A stretch of DNA of 64,000 nt from SZUA-152 sp964401355. GTDB lineage: Bacteria > Pseudomonadota > Gammaproteobacteria > SZUA-152. The notes below the pieces were generated by a model. It did no database searches. It worked only from the letters and a program-made list of their open reading frames with translations, and was not told where the DNA came from. Both the position numbers and the translations under genes were made by a program. Below, piece after piece: positions 8,609 through 17,009 of this stretch (position 1 is the stretch's first letter; each line of letters begins with the position of its first letter). The stretch spans positions 7,093 to 71,092 of the forward strand of contig CAYNYJ010000004.1 in assembly GCA_964401355.1 (NCBI GenBank), given 5' to 3'.

Positions 8609-8623
8609 TTACAAAATTACTAA

Positions 8624-9586
8624 CTACCAAGTTCCAAGAATAGTATCAATTACACCATCGCTATTTCCGTAAGTAATCGTGTAAGCAATGCAACTATCAA
8701 ATGTAATCGTCCCCCAAGTACCCCCCGACCCGGTAAAACTGATTTCACCGGAACCCGGATTCCCGCTCGAACAAAATGTTATTGCAACATTCGTCATTAC
8801 AGAAACGTACCCATACGTTGGATGATAGATTCTAGCACTAACGAAATAGCCTGATAATGCATTACCGGTGACATCAACATCCTCAGTTTGATAGGTTAAT
8901 CCATCGCTACCCACATAGTTTGATGTGGAGGTACACACTTCTTGATCCGTGCTAATGGTATAAACACAAATTCCTGTGCCGTTTAATGTTTGCGTTTGAC
9001 CATTATAGTTCACCGTAAAATTTGTATAGGTAATGGTATAAACCTTCTCCGTAGCACTAACCGTATCATTGTAATGGATCGCCCCATTCAAAATGACTTG
9101 TCCAATACCAGAACCGTTATCGAAACAAAGATTATTAAATGTCGCTGTTACACTATCGACTGTCAAATAATTATCCGGAAGTGTAATGCTTCCTCCACAA
9201 AACCAGGACTCACCAAAATCTGCATCGGCATTCAGTTGATCTGATGTTAATACTAAACCTGTCGGTAAATTACTATTTTGAGGCAAATCATTAAGGATTC
9301 GGCGCATAATTTCGCCAATTTGCCGTAACGATAAAGTGGCGAACGACCCATCAGTAATCACAACACCGAATGGATTTTCTTCGGCAGCAACGCCCTGCAA
9401 TAGCGTCTCCGTTGTCGCCACGCCAAAATTTTCAGCATTACCCACCGAAATAGCTGCTGGAGTTGTGACACCACTATATGGATTGATATTATCAGGGGTG
9501 GTAGTGCCTCCACCTCCACCTCCACAACCCACTAACATACCTACGGCAATCCCAATCAATCCACTAAATATTGTCCTCATACGCAT
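8624..9586 (-). CDS. Putative secreted lipoprotein, cysteine-rich, unknown function
   Basis: The ATG at 9586 is preceded on its own strand by a run of six G about 8 nt upstream; GTG at 9592 is also in frame. The signal peptide ends in the lipobox LVGC, with lipidated Cys at residue 21, followed by six glycines and a Thr/Pro-rich linker. The mature part (about 300 residues) is rich in Thr, Ser, Asn and Gly, with predicted beta strands and at least six more cysteines (WFCGG, NLCFD, GICVY, EVCTS, FCSSG, DSCIA) that could form disulfides. No aspartate at +2, so outer-membrane sorting is expected. I do not recognise the family. Confidence 0.7.
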   Translation of the reverse strand: MRMRTIFSGLIGIAVGMLVGCGGGGGGTTTPDNINPYSGVTTPAAISVGNAENFGVATTETLLQGVAAEENPFGVVITDGSFATLSLRQIGEIMRRILNDLPQNSNLPTGLVLTSDQLNADADFGESWFCGGSITLPDNYLTVDSVTATFNNLCFDNGSGIGQVILNGAIHYNDTVSATEKVYTITYTNFTVNYNGQTQTLNGTGICVYTISTDQEVCTSTSNYVGSDGLTYQTEDVDVTGNALSGYFVSARIYHPTYGYVSVMTNVAITFCSSGNPGSGEISFTGSGGTWGTITFDSCIAYTITYGNSDGVIDTILGTW

Positions 9587-9652
9587 TATCACTACCCCCC
9601 TTAGTTATTTAAAAACTCCAACGATCCTCTAATATGGCCCTACACAAACCCA

Positions 9653-9836
9653 GGGCACCTCTGATTTATTTTGGACGAAGTAGGCTGTGATCTAAAATGT
9701 TCAAATTCACCAACGGTAGGCGCTTTTAGGCGAAGCAAAAATCGCACGTAATAGCGAGCTATTACAAAGATTTGCAACGCAGAAGTTGGATATTTTAGAC
9801 GTAAGATACGAGTTCAGGAATAGATCAGAGGTTCCC
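9653..9836. mobile_element. MITE-like element with 18-bp terminal inverted repeats
   Basis: The left end GGGCACCTCTGATTTATT (9653-9670) and the right end AATAGATCAGAGGTTCCC (9819-9836) are inverted repeats matching at 16 of 18 positions. The 184-bp interior has no reading frame of note and contains a symmetric-looking segment, GTAATAGCGAGCTATTAC (9750-9767). No clear target duplication was found. It fills most of the 330-bp gap between the lipoprotein gene and the 3' end of rpoH. The structure is that of a non-autonomous mobile element; the parent transposase is not in the window. Confidence 0.65.
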
Positions 9837-9917
9837 TAACTTAACTCTCATCACTGTAAACAACGCCCTAAACCTAGGCACATTCCCCCCAAAACAGAAA
9901 TCACCATGAGAATAACG

Positions 9918-10769
9918 CTACGCTACCATCGCACCCTTCATTTTTTTCATGGCATTGGCTTCCAGCTGACGTATGCGCTCGGCGGACACCCCGTATTTAT
10001 CGGCCAAGGCATGCAAGGTCACCTTTTTCTCGGACAACCAGCGGCTTCTCAAGATATCCTGACTGCGTTCATCAAGATCACCCAGGGCATTGGCAAGCAG
10101 GGAATTGTTATGCGATTCCCAATTTTCTGCTTCCAACTGCGAAGCAGGCTCCATGCTCATGTCTTGCAGGTAACCTGCGGGCGCGGGCTTGAAGTCGCTA
10201 TCATCATCGGTACCGTAGCCGTCGAAGGCGGTGTCCTGCCCGCTCATGCGCTCTTCCATCTGGCGCACGGTGGCTTCGGGCACGTCCAGCGCTTTGGCGA
10301 CGTGTTCAACTTCTGCCTGAGTAAACCAGCCGAGACGTTTTTTGTTTTTGCGCAGATTAAAAAACAATTTGCGCTGGGCTTTAGTAGTGGCCAGTTTGAC
10401 CACACGCCAGTTGCGCAAAATATATTCGTGGATTTCGGCGCGTATCCAATGCACGGCAAAAGAAACCAGACGCACATTGTGACTGGTGTCGAAGCGTTTA
10501 ACCGCCTTCATCAGCCCGATGTTGCCTTCCTGAATCAGATCCGCCTGCGCCAAACCGTAACCGCTGTAGCCTTTGGCAACGTGGATCACAAAACGCAGAT
10601 GCGACATCACCAAACGGCGAGCTGCGTTAAGGTCGCCCTCATTTTGCAAGCGCTCGGCCAGGTCACGTTCCTCTTCCACACTCAGCATAGACACCTGGGC
10701 CGCAGCCGAAATATAGGCCTCAAGGCTACCGGTGGGGACCGCAAGTTCCACAGTCAGGTTTTTGTTCAT
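9918..10769 (-). CDS. rpoH: RNA polymerase heat-shock sigma factor sigma-32
   Basis: RpoH directs RNA polymerase to heat-shock promoters. The diagnostic RpoH box QRKLFFNLR is at residues 132-140. Region 2 (LIQEGNIGLMKAVKRFD, VRLVSFAVHWIRAEIHEYIL) and region 4 (GVSAERIRQLEANAMKKMK) are complete. The ATG at 10769 (MNKNLTVE) has GGAGA 5 nt upstream; an earlier ATG at 10790 is less likely. Length is 283 residues. It is the last gene of ftsY-ftsE-ftsX-rpoH, as in E. coli, but also has its own upstream region holding a CIRCE operator, so it is probably under HrcA as well as read-through control. Confidence 0.97.
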   Translation of the reverse strand: MNKNLTVELAVPTGSLEAYISAAAQVSMLSVEEERDLAERLQNEGDLNAARRLVMSHLRFVIHVAKGYSGYGLAQADLIQEGNIGLMKAVKRFDTSHNVRLVSFAVHWIRAEIHEYILRNWRVVKLATTKAQRKLFFNLRKNKKRLGWFTQAEVEHVAKALDVPEATVRQMEERMSGQDTAFDGYGTDDDSDFKPAPAGYLQDMSMEPASQLEAENWESHNNSLLANALGDLDERSQDILRSRWLSEKKVTLHALADKYGVSAERIRQLEANAMKKMKGAMVA

Positions 10770-10813
10770 GTTTTCTCCGTTCGTGCTCATACTGCTATTT
10801 TAGCAATCTCTGT

Positions 10814-10840
10814 TTAGCAATCCAAGGGTGTGAGTGCCAA
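10814..10840. promoter_or_regulatory. CIRCE operator (HrcA binding site) upstream of rpoH
   Basis: On the plus strand the site reads TTAGCAATC, a 9-nt spacer (10823-10831), then GAGTGCCAA. The CIRCE consensus is TTAGCACTC-N9-GAGTGCTAA. Sixteen of 18 arm positions match and the spacer is exactly 9 nt. It lies 44 bp before the rpoH ATG. On the minus strand a weak -35 TTCAAT and -10 TAATTT with a 17-bp spacer end right at the operator. HrcA binding here would repress rpoH in the absence of stress. Confidence 0.75.
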
Positions 10841-10930
10841 ATTAGATCAAAGTTCCCTAATATTGAACCCTTCTCAACGACCAGACAGGATCCAAACTTT
10901 AGACCATATCTCGGCCAAAATCACCAAAAA

Positions 10931-11935
10931 TCAAGTCGGCTCAATCGCTTGCAGGTGTTTTCCGACCGCCAACCAAGACCCCAGCAGGCCCAGAAACACG
11001 CCACTGCCCAACAATACCAACACCGTTTCCAGATCCAGGCCGCCCAGCGAAAACTGACTATTGTAGAGTAGCGACAATCGACTCACCGGATCAGCGAGCA
11101 AACCCAACAAAATACCCACCAGCAACCAGGCCATGACCGCACCCATCAGCCCATACCAAAAGCCGGTATACAGGAAAGGCCGACGAATAAAGGCATTGGT
11201 GGCGCCAATGAGCTTGGTGACCACGATTTCCTCGCGTCGATTGAGAATCGTCAGCCGGATCGTATTACCCACCACCAGCAAAATCGCCATGCCCAGCAGG
11301 CCGCCCAGCAACATCACTCCGCGCTTGCCCAGCTCGATAATGCCGTTGAGACGCCGTACCCACTCCATGTCCAGCTGCGCCAAATCCACCGACTGTAATT
11401 CTTGCACCCGACTCAGCAGTAACGCCATTTGTATGGGCTCCGCCGCCTCGGCAGTGGGACGTAATACCAGTACGGCAGGCAGAGGATTTTCATCCAGCGA
11501 ATCCAGCGCCCCGCCAAAACCGGACAACTCACGGAATTCCGCCAAGGCCTGTTCACGCGAGATATAACGTACCTCTGCTACCCCCTCCCAGCCTCGAAGC
11601 TTTTTCGCCAGCGACTGAATGCGCTTTTCCGGCACACCCCGTTTGATAAACAATGACATCTGCGCGGTGCCTTCCCAGCCGGTGGATAGCTGTTGTGCGT
11701 TTTGCAACAACACGTGCAAACCCGCGGGCAGGGCTAAGGCAATACCGATCACCGCCGCCGTCATCAGCGTCGCCAGCGGGGCGCGCCACAGCGTGCCCAA
11801 CGACGACACCAGCACCCACAGGTGATGGGTAAAGTAAGCGTTTACCTGGCCACGAGGCTTTTGTTTGCTGGAAACACCAACGTCAACAGAACGCTCAGGT
11901 CGCCGGGTCGCCCTTCTTTTATCGCGCAAGCTCAC
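10931..11935 (-). CDS. ftsX: Cell division ABC-transporter-like membrane protein FtsX
   Basis: FtsX is the membrane partner of FtsE and recruits and activates septal peptidoglycan hydrolases. The protein has a basic cytoplasmic N-terminus (about 40 residues), a first membrane helix near 55-78, a periplasmic loop of about 110 residues, and three further helices in the C-terminal FtsX/MacB-like domain (GGLLGMAILLVVGNTIRLTI onward). The motif RREEIVVTKLIGAT is conserved. Length is 334 residues. Its start overlaps the ftsE stop by 4 bp. Confidence 0.95.
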   Translation of the reverse strand: MSLRDKRRATRRPERSVDVGVSSKQKPRGQVNAYFTHHLWVLVSSLGTLWRAPLATLMTAAVIGIALALPAGLHVLLQNAQQLSTGWEGTAQMSLFIKRGVPEKRIQSLAKKLRGWEGVAEVRYISREQALAEFRELSGFGGALDSLDENPLPAVLVLRPTAEAAEPIQMALLLSRVQELQSVDLAQLDMEWVRRLNGIIELGKRGVMLLGGLLGMAILLVVGNTIRLTILNRREEIVVTKLIGATNAFIRRPFLYTGFWYGLMGAVMAWLLVGILLGLLADPVSRLSLLYNSQFSLGGLDLETVLVLLGSGVFLGLLGSWLAVGKHLQAIEPT

Positions 11936-12642
11936 ACCCCGACACCCGCAGCCGCGACGGTTTCACCCAGCAGATCCGCAGTGCGTCCATCCCGCTCCAG
12001 CTTGCCCTGTTTGAGGGTGAGCAGGCGATAATCCAGTCGTGAAATGAGGTCGTGGTCATGGGTGGCAATCAGCACCGCTACCCCCACCTGATTAAACTGC
12101 CCGAACAGGCCCATGATCTCCCGCGACAACTCCGGATCGAGATTGCCGGTAGGCTCATCGGCCAGCAGCAATGGCGGACGGTTCACCACCGCGCGGGCGA
12201 TACCCACCCGCTGTTGTTCACCGCCGGACAACGTAATCGGCATCATCCGCTCCTTACCCAGCAGCCCAACTTTATCCAGCGCCGCGCGCACCCGTCGCCC
12301 CACCTCGCGCTGGTGATACCCAGCAATAATCAACGGCAGCGCCACATTGTCGTACACGGTGCGGTCGTAAAGCAGGTTGTGATTTTGGAACACCACACCG
12401 ATCTTGCGGCGCAGCGCAGGGATGTGACGGTTTTTCAGCCGGGTGAGATTCTGCCTGTCGATAATCACGTTGCCGCGCGAAGCACGTTCTATGCACGCAA
12501 TCAGCTTCAACAGACTGCTCTTGCCTGCGCCAGAATGCCCGGTGAGAAAGGCCATTTCCCCCGGCTGCAGATGAAAACTCACGCCTGACAAGGCCTCGTG
12601 GCCGCCGGGGTAGCGTTTGGTGACGTTATCGAATTGGATCAT
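11932..12642 (-). CDS. ftsE: Cell division ATP-binding protein FtsE
   Basis: FtsE is the ATPase of the FtsEX complex at the division septum. Walker A GHSGAGKS is at residues 35-42, the Q-loop at VVFQNHNLL, the ABC signature LSGGEQQR at 138-145, Walker B LLLADEPTGNLD just after, and the switch His in IATHDHDL. Length is 236 residues, with a C-terminal tail slightly longer than in E. coli. The upstream sequence is C-rich on the coding strand and shows no Shine-Dalgarno motif. Confidence 0.96.
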   Translation of the reverse strand: MIQFDNVTKRYPGGHEALSGVSFHLQPGEMAFLTGHSGAGKSSLLKLIACIERASRGNVIIDRQNLTRLKNRHIPALRRKIGVVFQNHNLLYDRTVYDNVALPLIIAGYHQREVGRRVRAALDKVGLLGKERMMPITLSGGEQQRVGIARAVVNRPPLLLADEPTGNLDPELSREIMGLFGQFNQVGVAVLIATHDHDLISRLDYRLLTLKQGKLERDGRTADLLGETVAAAGVGV

Positions 12643-12728
12643 GGGGGGGCAGGGTAAAGGGGAAAGATAAAAAGAGAGACGTTTTTTGCATTCGTTGCAC
12701 CTTTGCGGCCTCTGCGTTAAACACCGGT

Positions 12729-13781
12729 CTACGAACCATCACGTGCAAGTAACGCTTCCACAAACTCATCGGCGTTAAACGGCCGCAGGTCGTCAATACC
12801 TTCGCCGACGCCGATAAACCGAATCGGCAGGCCGAGACGTTTGGCGACGGCGAAAATTACCCCGCCTTTGGCGGTGCCGTCGAGTTTGGTGAGAGTGATG
12901 CCAGACACGCCTACGGCATCGCGGAATTGTTCGGCCTGCACCACAGCGTTTTGGCCGATGCCGGCGTCCAGCACCAGCATCACTTCATGGGGAGCGGTGT
13001 CGTCGAGCTTGGTGATAACGCGACGCACCTTTTTGAGTTCTTCCATCAAATTCGCTTGAGTGTGCAGGCGACCAGCGGTGTCGGCGATGAGTACGTCCAC
13101 GCCCTTGGACTTGGCAGATTGCACGGCGTCGAAGATCACCGAGGCAGAATCCGCGCCCGAGTGCTGAGCCACCACTGGCACCTCGTTGCGCTTGCCCCAC
13201 TCCTGCAACTGCTCGACGGCGGCGGCGCGGAAGGTATCGCCCGCCGCCAACATCACCGATTTGCCTTCCAGTTGGAATTTCTTCGCCAACTTACCGATGG
13301 TAGTGGTTTTGCCCGCGCCGTTGATGCCCACCATCAAAATCACGAAGGGCGCGGCATTGCTGTCGATTTCCAGCGGCTGAACCGACGGTGCCAGAATCGC
13401 CGTCATATCTTCGCGCAGCGCCGCGAACAGGGCGTCGGCATCGGCCAGTTGTTTGCGCTGAATACGACCGGTGAGGTCGCTGACAATTTCCTGAGTGGCT
13501 TCCACGCCCACGTCACTGGTCAGCAGCAGGGTCTCGATCTCGTCCAGCACATCGTCGTCGATGGCCTTTTTGCCCAGCACCAGATCAGCCAGGCCATCAG
13601 TAATGCCGCTACGGGTACGACTGAGACCGGCCTTGAGGCGCGCGAACAGGCCCCGCTTTTTTTCAGGTCCATTCTGGGACTGCTCACTCGTACCAGACGG
13701 AGTCTCGGCTTGAGACAATGGCTCAATCGCAGGCTGAATATCATTTTTTACAGCGGACTTGTTTTTTTTGAAACCAAACAT
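12729..13781 (-). CDS. ftsY: Signal recognition particle receptor FtsY
   Basis: FtsY is the membrane-associated GTPase that receives SRP-ribosome complexes. An acidic/polar N-terminal A domain (about 40 residues, shorter than in E. coli) precedes the N domain and the G domain. The P-loop GINGAGKTT is at 152-160; DTFRAAAVEQL, DTAGRLHT and TKLDGTAKGG follow. In the ALDAGTGQNA-type motif this protein has Ile for Thr (VLDAGIGQNA), a small deviation. It opens the ftsY-ftsE-ftsX-rpoH group. rsmD, a common upstream neighbour, is replaced here by a divergent M16 peptidase pair. Confidence 0.96.
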   Translation of the reverse strand: MFGFKKNKSAVKNDIQPAIEPLSQAETPSGTSEQSQNGPEKKRGLFARLKAGLSRTRSGITDGLADLVLGKKAIDDDVLDEIETLLLTSDVGVEATQEIVSDLTGRIQRKQLADADALFAALREDMTAILAPSVQPLEIDSNAAPFVILMVGINGAGKTTTIGKLAKKFQLEGKSVMLAAGDTFRAAAVEQLQEWGKRNEVPVVAQHSGADSASVIFDAVQSAKSKGVDVLIADTAGRLHTQANLMEELKKVRRVITKLDDTAPHEVMLVLDAGIGQNAVVQAEQFRDAVGVSGITLTKLDGTAKGGVIFAVAKRLGLPIRFIGVGEGIDDLRPFNADEFVEALLARDGS

Positions 13782-13926
13782 GAATTTTTGCGGTCATAGC
13801 TGCTGGTAATTGGGTAGACTATCCTACCATTCGCGAACGTGAGCCGTCAGCCGTATTAATGGCGGAAAAAATATAGTGGCGGAAACCGTTCCTGAGCAAA
13901 AAATAATAATTAATCCGGATAATTTG

Positions 13927-13968
13927 TCATTCCGGCATTTATGCCCTGAGGGCGCAAGGCCAGAATGA
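13927..13968. repeat. Nested hairpin (palindromic unit) between ftsY and the M16 genes
   Basis: TCATTCCGG (13927-13935) pairs with CCAGAATGA (13960-13968) with one mismatch, and a second small hairpin, GCCCTGAGGGC (13943-13953), sits inside. This looks like a REP-type palindromic unit or a leader structure of the M16 operon, whose start is 40 bp further on. Confidence 0.4.
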
Positions 13969-14008
13969 TGAAAATGAATAATCCTGACTTCAAAAATTTG
14001 AGAGGCTT

Positions 14009-15466
14009 ATGAATCCTTTATTAATGATCTCCGCTGTAGCGCTCGCAACTGCGGCACTCACAGGCTGTGACACTGCTCCCAGTAAAGACAACAGCACGAA
14101 TACCCCAGCCACACCCGCCAATTCCACAATGACTGTCGAAGCGGCGAAACAAGGCCACATCATCAGCGTCGGTGACGTGCACGAATACCGCCTCGCCAAT
14201 GGCTTGAAAATCCTCATTAAAGAGGACCAGCGCGCGCCCATCGTGATATCACAAATCTGGTACAAAACGGGCTCCAGCTACGAATCCAACGGCACCACTG
14301 GCGTCGCCCATGTGCTGGAGCACATGATGTTCAAGGGTACCGACAAACTCGGCCCCAACGAATTCTCGCGCATCATCTCTGCCAACGGCGGTCGTGAAAA
14401 CGCCTTCACCGGACAGGACTACACCGCCTATTTCCAACAGCTGGAAAAGAGCCGTCTGCCCATCAGCTTCGAGCTTGAGGCCGACCGCATGGCCAATCTC
14501 AATCTGCGCGTTGAAGATTTCGCCAAAGAAGTCAACGTGGTGATGGAAGAACGTCGCATGCGCACCGATGACAAACCCCGCTCCCTCACCTACGAGCACT
14601 TTGCCGCCACCGCCTTCGTCAACAGCCCCTATCACCATCCCATCATCGGCTGGATGGACGACCTGGAAAACATGAACGTGGACGACATGCGCAACTGGTA
14701 CAAAGACTGGTACGCACCCAACAACGCGATTTTGGTAGTGGCTGGCGATGTCGAACACCAAGCCGTGTTTGAACTGGCAAAGAAATTTTACGGGCCCGTC
14801 AAAGCTCGCCCGATTCCAACCCTGAAACCGCAAAAAGAATTTGAGCAAAAAGGTATTCGCCGCATCGTCGTCAAAGCTCCTGCACAGGTGCCGTACATGC
14901 TTATGGGCTACAAGGTACCCGTGGTGATGACCGCCGAAATCGAGTGGGAACCCTACGCACTGGAGATGCTAGCCAGCGTATTGGATGCCGGTGAAAGCTC
15001 ACGCTTCGCTAAACAACTAGTGCGCGGCATCCAAGTCGCCACCAGCGTGGGCGCCGGTTATGACCTCTATTCACGGTTAGATGACCTGTTTTTGTTTGAC
15101 GGCACACCCGCCAAAGGCAAGACCGTGGAGGATCTTGAAAATGCCATCCGCGCACAAATAGCCACACTCAAAACCGAACTTGTGAGCCAGGCCGAACTGG
15201 ACCGCATCAAGGCGCAAGTCGTTGCTAGCAAGGTTTACGAAAAAGACTCGGTGTTTTATCAGGCCATGCAAATTGGCACCCTGGCCACCGTGGGACTCGA
15301 CTGGCAATTAATGGATAAATTTGTCGAACGTCTGCGCGCGGTCACACCAGAACAGGTACAGGCCGTCGCCCAAAAATATCTGATTGATGATCACTTGACC
15401 GTGGCTGTGCTGGATCCACAATCCACTCCCGTCGCTGCAAACGGAGGCCACCCCAATGCGTTGTAA
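14009..15466 (+). CDS. M16-family zinc metallopeptidase (catalytic, lipoprotein)
   Basis: The start ATG at 14009 follows GAGAGG. Residues 1-20 are a signal peptide with lipobox LTGC (Cys20), so the enzyme is probably anchored in the outer membrane facing the periplasm. The inverted zinc motif HXXEH is HVLEH at 101-105; the third ligand is a glutamate in MEERR near 180, 75 residues later, as in the family. Two M16 domains span about 50-480. It overlaps the next gene by 11 bp, and the two products resemble the catalytic and non-catalytic halves of heterodimeric M16 peptidases. The natural substrate is unknown; small unfolded peptides are likely. Confidence 0.9.
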   Translation: MNPLLMISAVALATAALTGCDTAPSKDNSTNTPATPANSTMTVEAAKQGHIISVGDVHEYRLANGLKILIKEDQRAPIVISQIWYKTGSSYESNGTTGVAHVLEHMMFKGTDKLGPNEFSRIISANGGRENAFTGQDYTAYFQQLEKSRLPISFELEADRMANLNLRVEDFAKEVNVVMEERRMRTDDKPRSLTYEHFAATAFVNSPYHHPIIGWMDDLENMNVDDMRNWYKDWYAPNNAILVVAGDVEHQAVFELAKKFYGPVKARPIPTLKPQKEFEQKGIRRIVVKAPAQVPYMLMGYKVPVVMTAEIEWEPYALEMLASVLDAGESSRFAKQLVRGIQVATSVGAGYDLYSRLDDLFLFDGTPAKGKTVEDLENAIRAQIATLKTELVSQAELDRIKAQVVASKVYEKDSVFYQAMQIGTLATVGLDWQLMDKFVERLRAVTPEQVQAVAQKYLIDDHLTVAVLDPQSTPVAANGGHPNAL

Positions 15467-16817
15467 TACCAAAAATAAATTTATCTTGAACTTGTTAATT
15501 AGCATCACGCTGTTTTGCACGGCATTGCTCAGCACCATCGTCAGCGCCGGGCCGGAAATCGAAGACTGGCGCACTGCAAACGGGACGCGCGTCTATTTTG
15601 TGCCCGCGCCTGAATTACCCATCGTCGACATACGCATCATTTTTAATGCTGGCGCAGCACGCGATGGAGACAATCCCGGCGTGGCAATAATGACCAACGG
15701 TCTGCTGGCCGAAGGTGCAGGCGGATTAACGGCCGACCAACTGGCCGAACAGTTTGAATCCATCGGCGCACGATTTAGCAACAGTGCCCAACGCGACATG
15801 GCCACACTCAGTTTGCGCACACTGTCGGAAAAAAAGGTGTTTGATGCTGCGGTAAGCACACTTACCACGATTCTTACGCAACCGGACTTTCCCAAAAAAG
15901 CCTTTGAACGTGAGCGCAGCCGCCTGCTGACAACCCTGAAACGCCACAAACAATCGCCAGGCGCGCAAGCCGATGAAGCTTTTTACAAAGCGATTTACGC
16001 CACGCACCCTTATCACGGCCAACCTACCGGCACCGAAACTGGCATCAACGGACTGACAACGACAAAACTCAAAGACTATTACCAGAAATATTACGTGGGC
16101 AGCAATGCGGTACTGGCTATCGTCGGCGACCTGTCACGCACCGATGCGGAAAAGCTTGCAGAAACCTTAATGGGCAAGTTGCCAGAAGGTCAACCTGCGG
16201 ACGACTTGCCAGCGGTCAAGGCTCTCACCAAAGGCAATGAAATCCGCATCAACCATTCCTCTGCACAAACCCATATACTGGTCGGCCAGCCCGGCATGAA
16301 ACGCGGCGACTCTGACTATTTCACGTTATACGTCGGCAACCATATGCTGGGCGGCAACGGCCTCATCGCCCGTCTGGCCATCGAGATTCGTGAAAAACGT
16401 GGCCTCGCCTACAGCAGCTACAGTTATTTCCGGCCGATGCGTGAAAATGGCCCGTACACTTTTGGCCTACAAACCAAAAATGAAACTGCCGAAGAAGCAC
16501 TGGCAGTGTTACGCGAGACCATCGCTAAATTCATCAAGGAAGGGCCCACCGCAGAAGAACTGGACGCCTCCAAGAAAAACATTACTGGTGGTTTTCCGCT
16601 GCGTATTTCCAGCAATAAAAAGATCATCGATTACATTGGCATGATCGGCTTTTACCAATTGCCCATGGACTACCTCGACACCTTCAATGCACGGGTGCAG
16701 GCCGTCACTGTGGACGACATTAAAAAGGTTTTCCAAAAACGTATCCGTCTGGACAAGATGGTAACGGTAATGGTAGGCGGCAATATTGCTGACACTATTA
16801 ACCCAGTTTCAAGATAG
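15456..16817 (+). CDS. M16-family peptidase-like protein, non-catalytic partner
   Basis: This 453-residue protein has an N-terminal signal sequence (cleavage after TIVSAG near residue 32) and the two-domain M16 fold. The position of HXXEH is occupied by TNGLLAEGAG, so the zinc site is lost. The C-terminal substrate-binding block is kept: REKRGLAYSSYSYF with the conserved Arg-Tyr pair. This pattern is known from heterodimeric M16B enzymes, where one chain supplies zinc and the other the Arg-Tyr pair. Overlap with the catalytic gene supports an obligate complex in the periplasm. Confidence 0.88.
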   Translation: MRCNTKNKFILNLLISITLFCTALLSTIVSAGPEIEDWRTANGTRVYFVPAPELPIVDIRIIFNAGAARDGDNPGVAIMTNGLLAEGAGGLTADQLAEQFESIGARFSNSAQRDMATLSLRTLSEKKVFDAAVSTLTTILTQPDFPKKAFERERSRLLTTLKRHKQSPGAQADEAFYKAIYATHPYHGQPTGTETGINGLTTTKLKDYYQKYYVGSNAVLAIVGDLSRTDAEKLAETLMGKLPEGQPADDLPAVKALTKGNEIRINHSSAQTHILVGQPGMKRGDSDYFTLYVGNHMLGGNGLIARLAIEIREKRGLAYSSYSYFRPMRENGPYTFGLQTKNETAEEALAVLRETIAKFIKEGPTAEELDASKKNITGGFPLRISSNKKIIDYIGMIGFYQLPMDYLDTFNARVQAVTVDDIKKVFQKRIRLDKMVTVMVGGNIADTINPVSR

Positions 16818-16893
16818 ATCATCCTGATCCATTTTGAATCGCCTGCAAAACACCGGCGCAAATATGCGAATCTGCTTGTGTTTTTCAGGCTCG

Positions 16894-16911
16894 CGTTGGC
16901 TATCGCCAACG
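16894..16911. repeat. Small perfect hairpin in the M16-dut gap
   Basis: CGTTGGC and GCCAACG flank a TATC tetraloop, forming a perfect 7-bp stem in the 192-bp gap between the M16 pair and dut. No T tract follows. It may weaken read-through into dut; nothing else is recognisable in this gap. Confidence 0.4.
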
Positions 16912-17009
16912 GCGATGCGTCCCTGCACCACATTCTTTTATTGCAAGAATAATCCAACCTATAAAGCGTCCGGATTAATAACAATGATAAAAAATAGAGA
17001 CTTGAACGC

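Noticed and set aside
9906..10817. Long plus-strand frame opposite rpoH
   Set aside because: It is antisense to a certain gene and its translation has no protein-like features; the same holds for the frame opposite ftsY at 12927-13799.
10831..10845. Possible sigma54 promoter (TTGGCAC on the minus strand upstream of rpoH)
   Set aside because: No GC at the required -12 spacing; the sequence is better explained as an arm of the CIRCE dyad.
15456..16817. Second M16 gene as a degraded pseudogene because HXXEH is missing
   Set aside because: The frame is intact, a signal peptide and the Arg-Tyr block are conserved, and the overlap with the catalytic gene fits a known heterodimer pattern.
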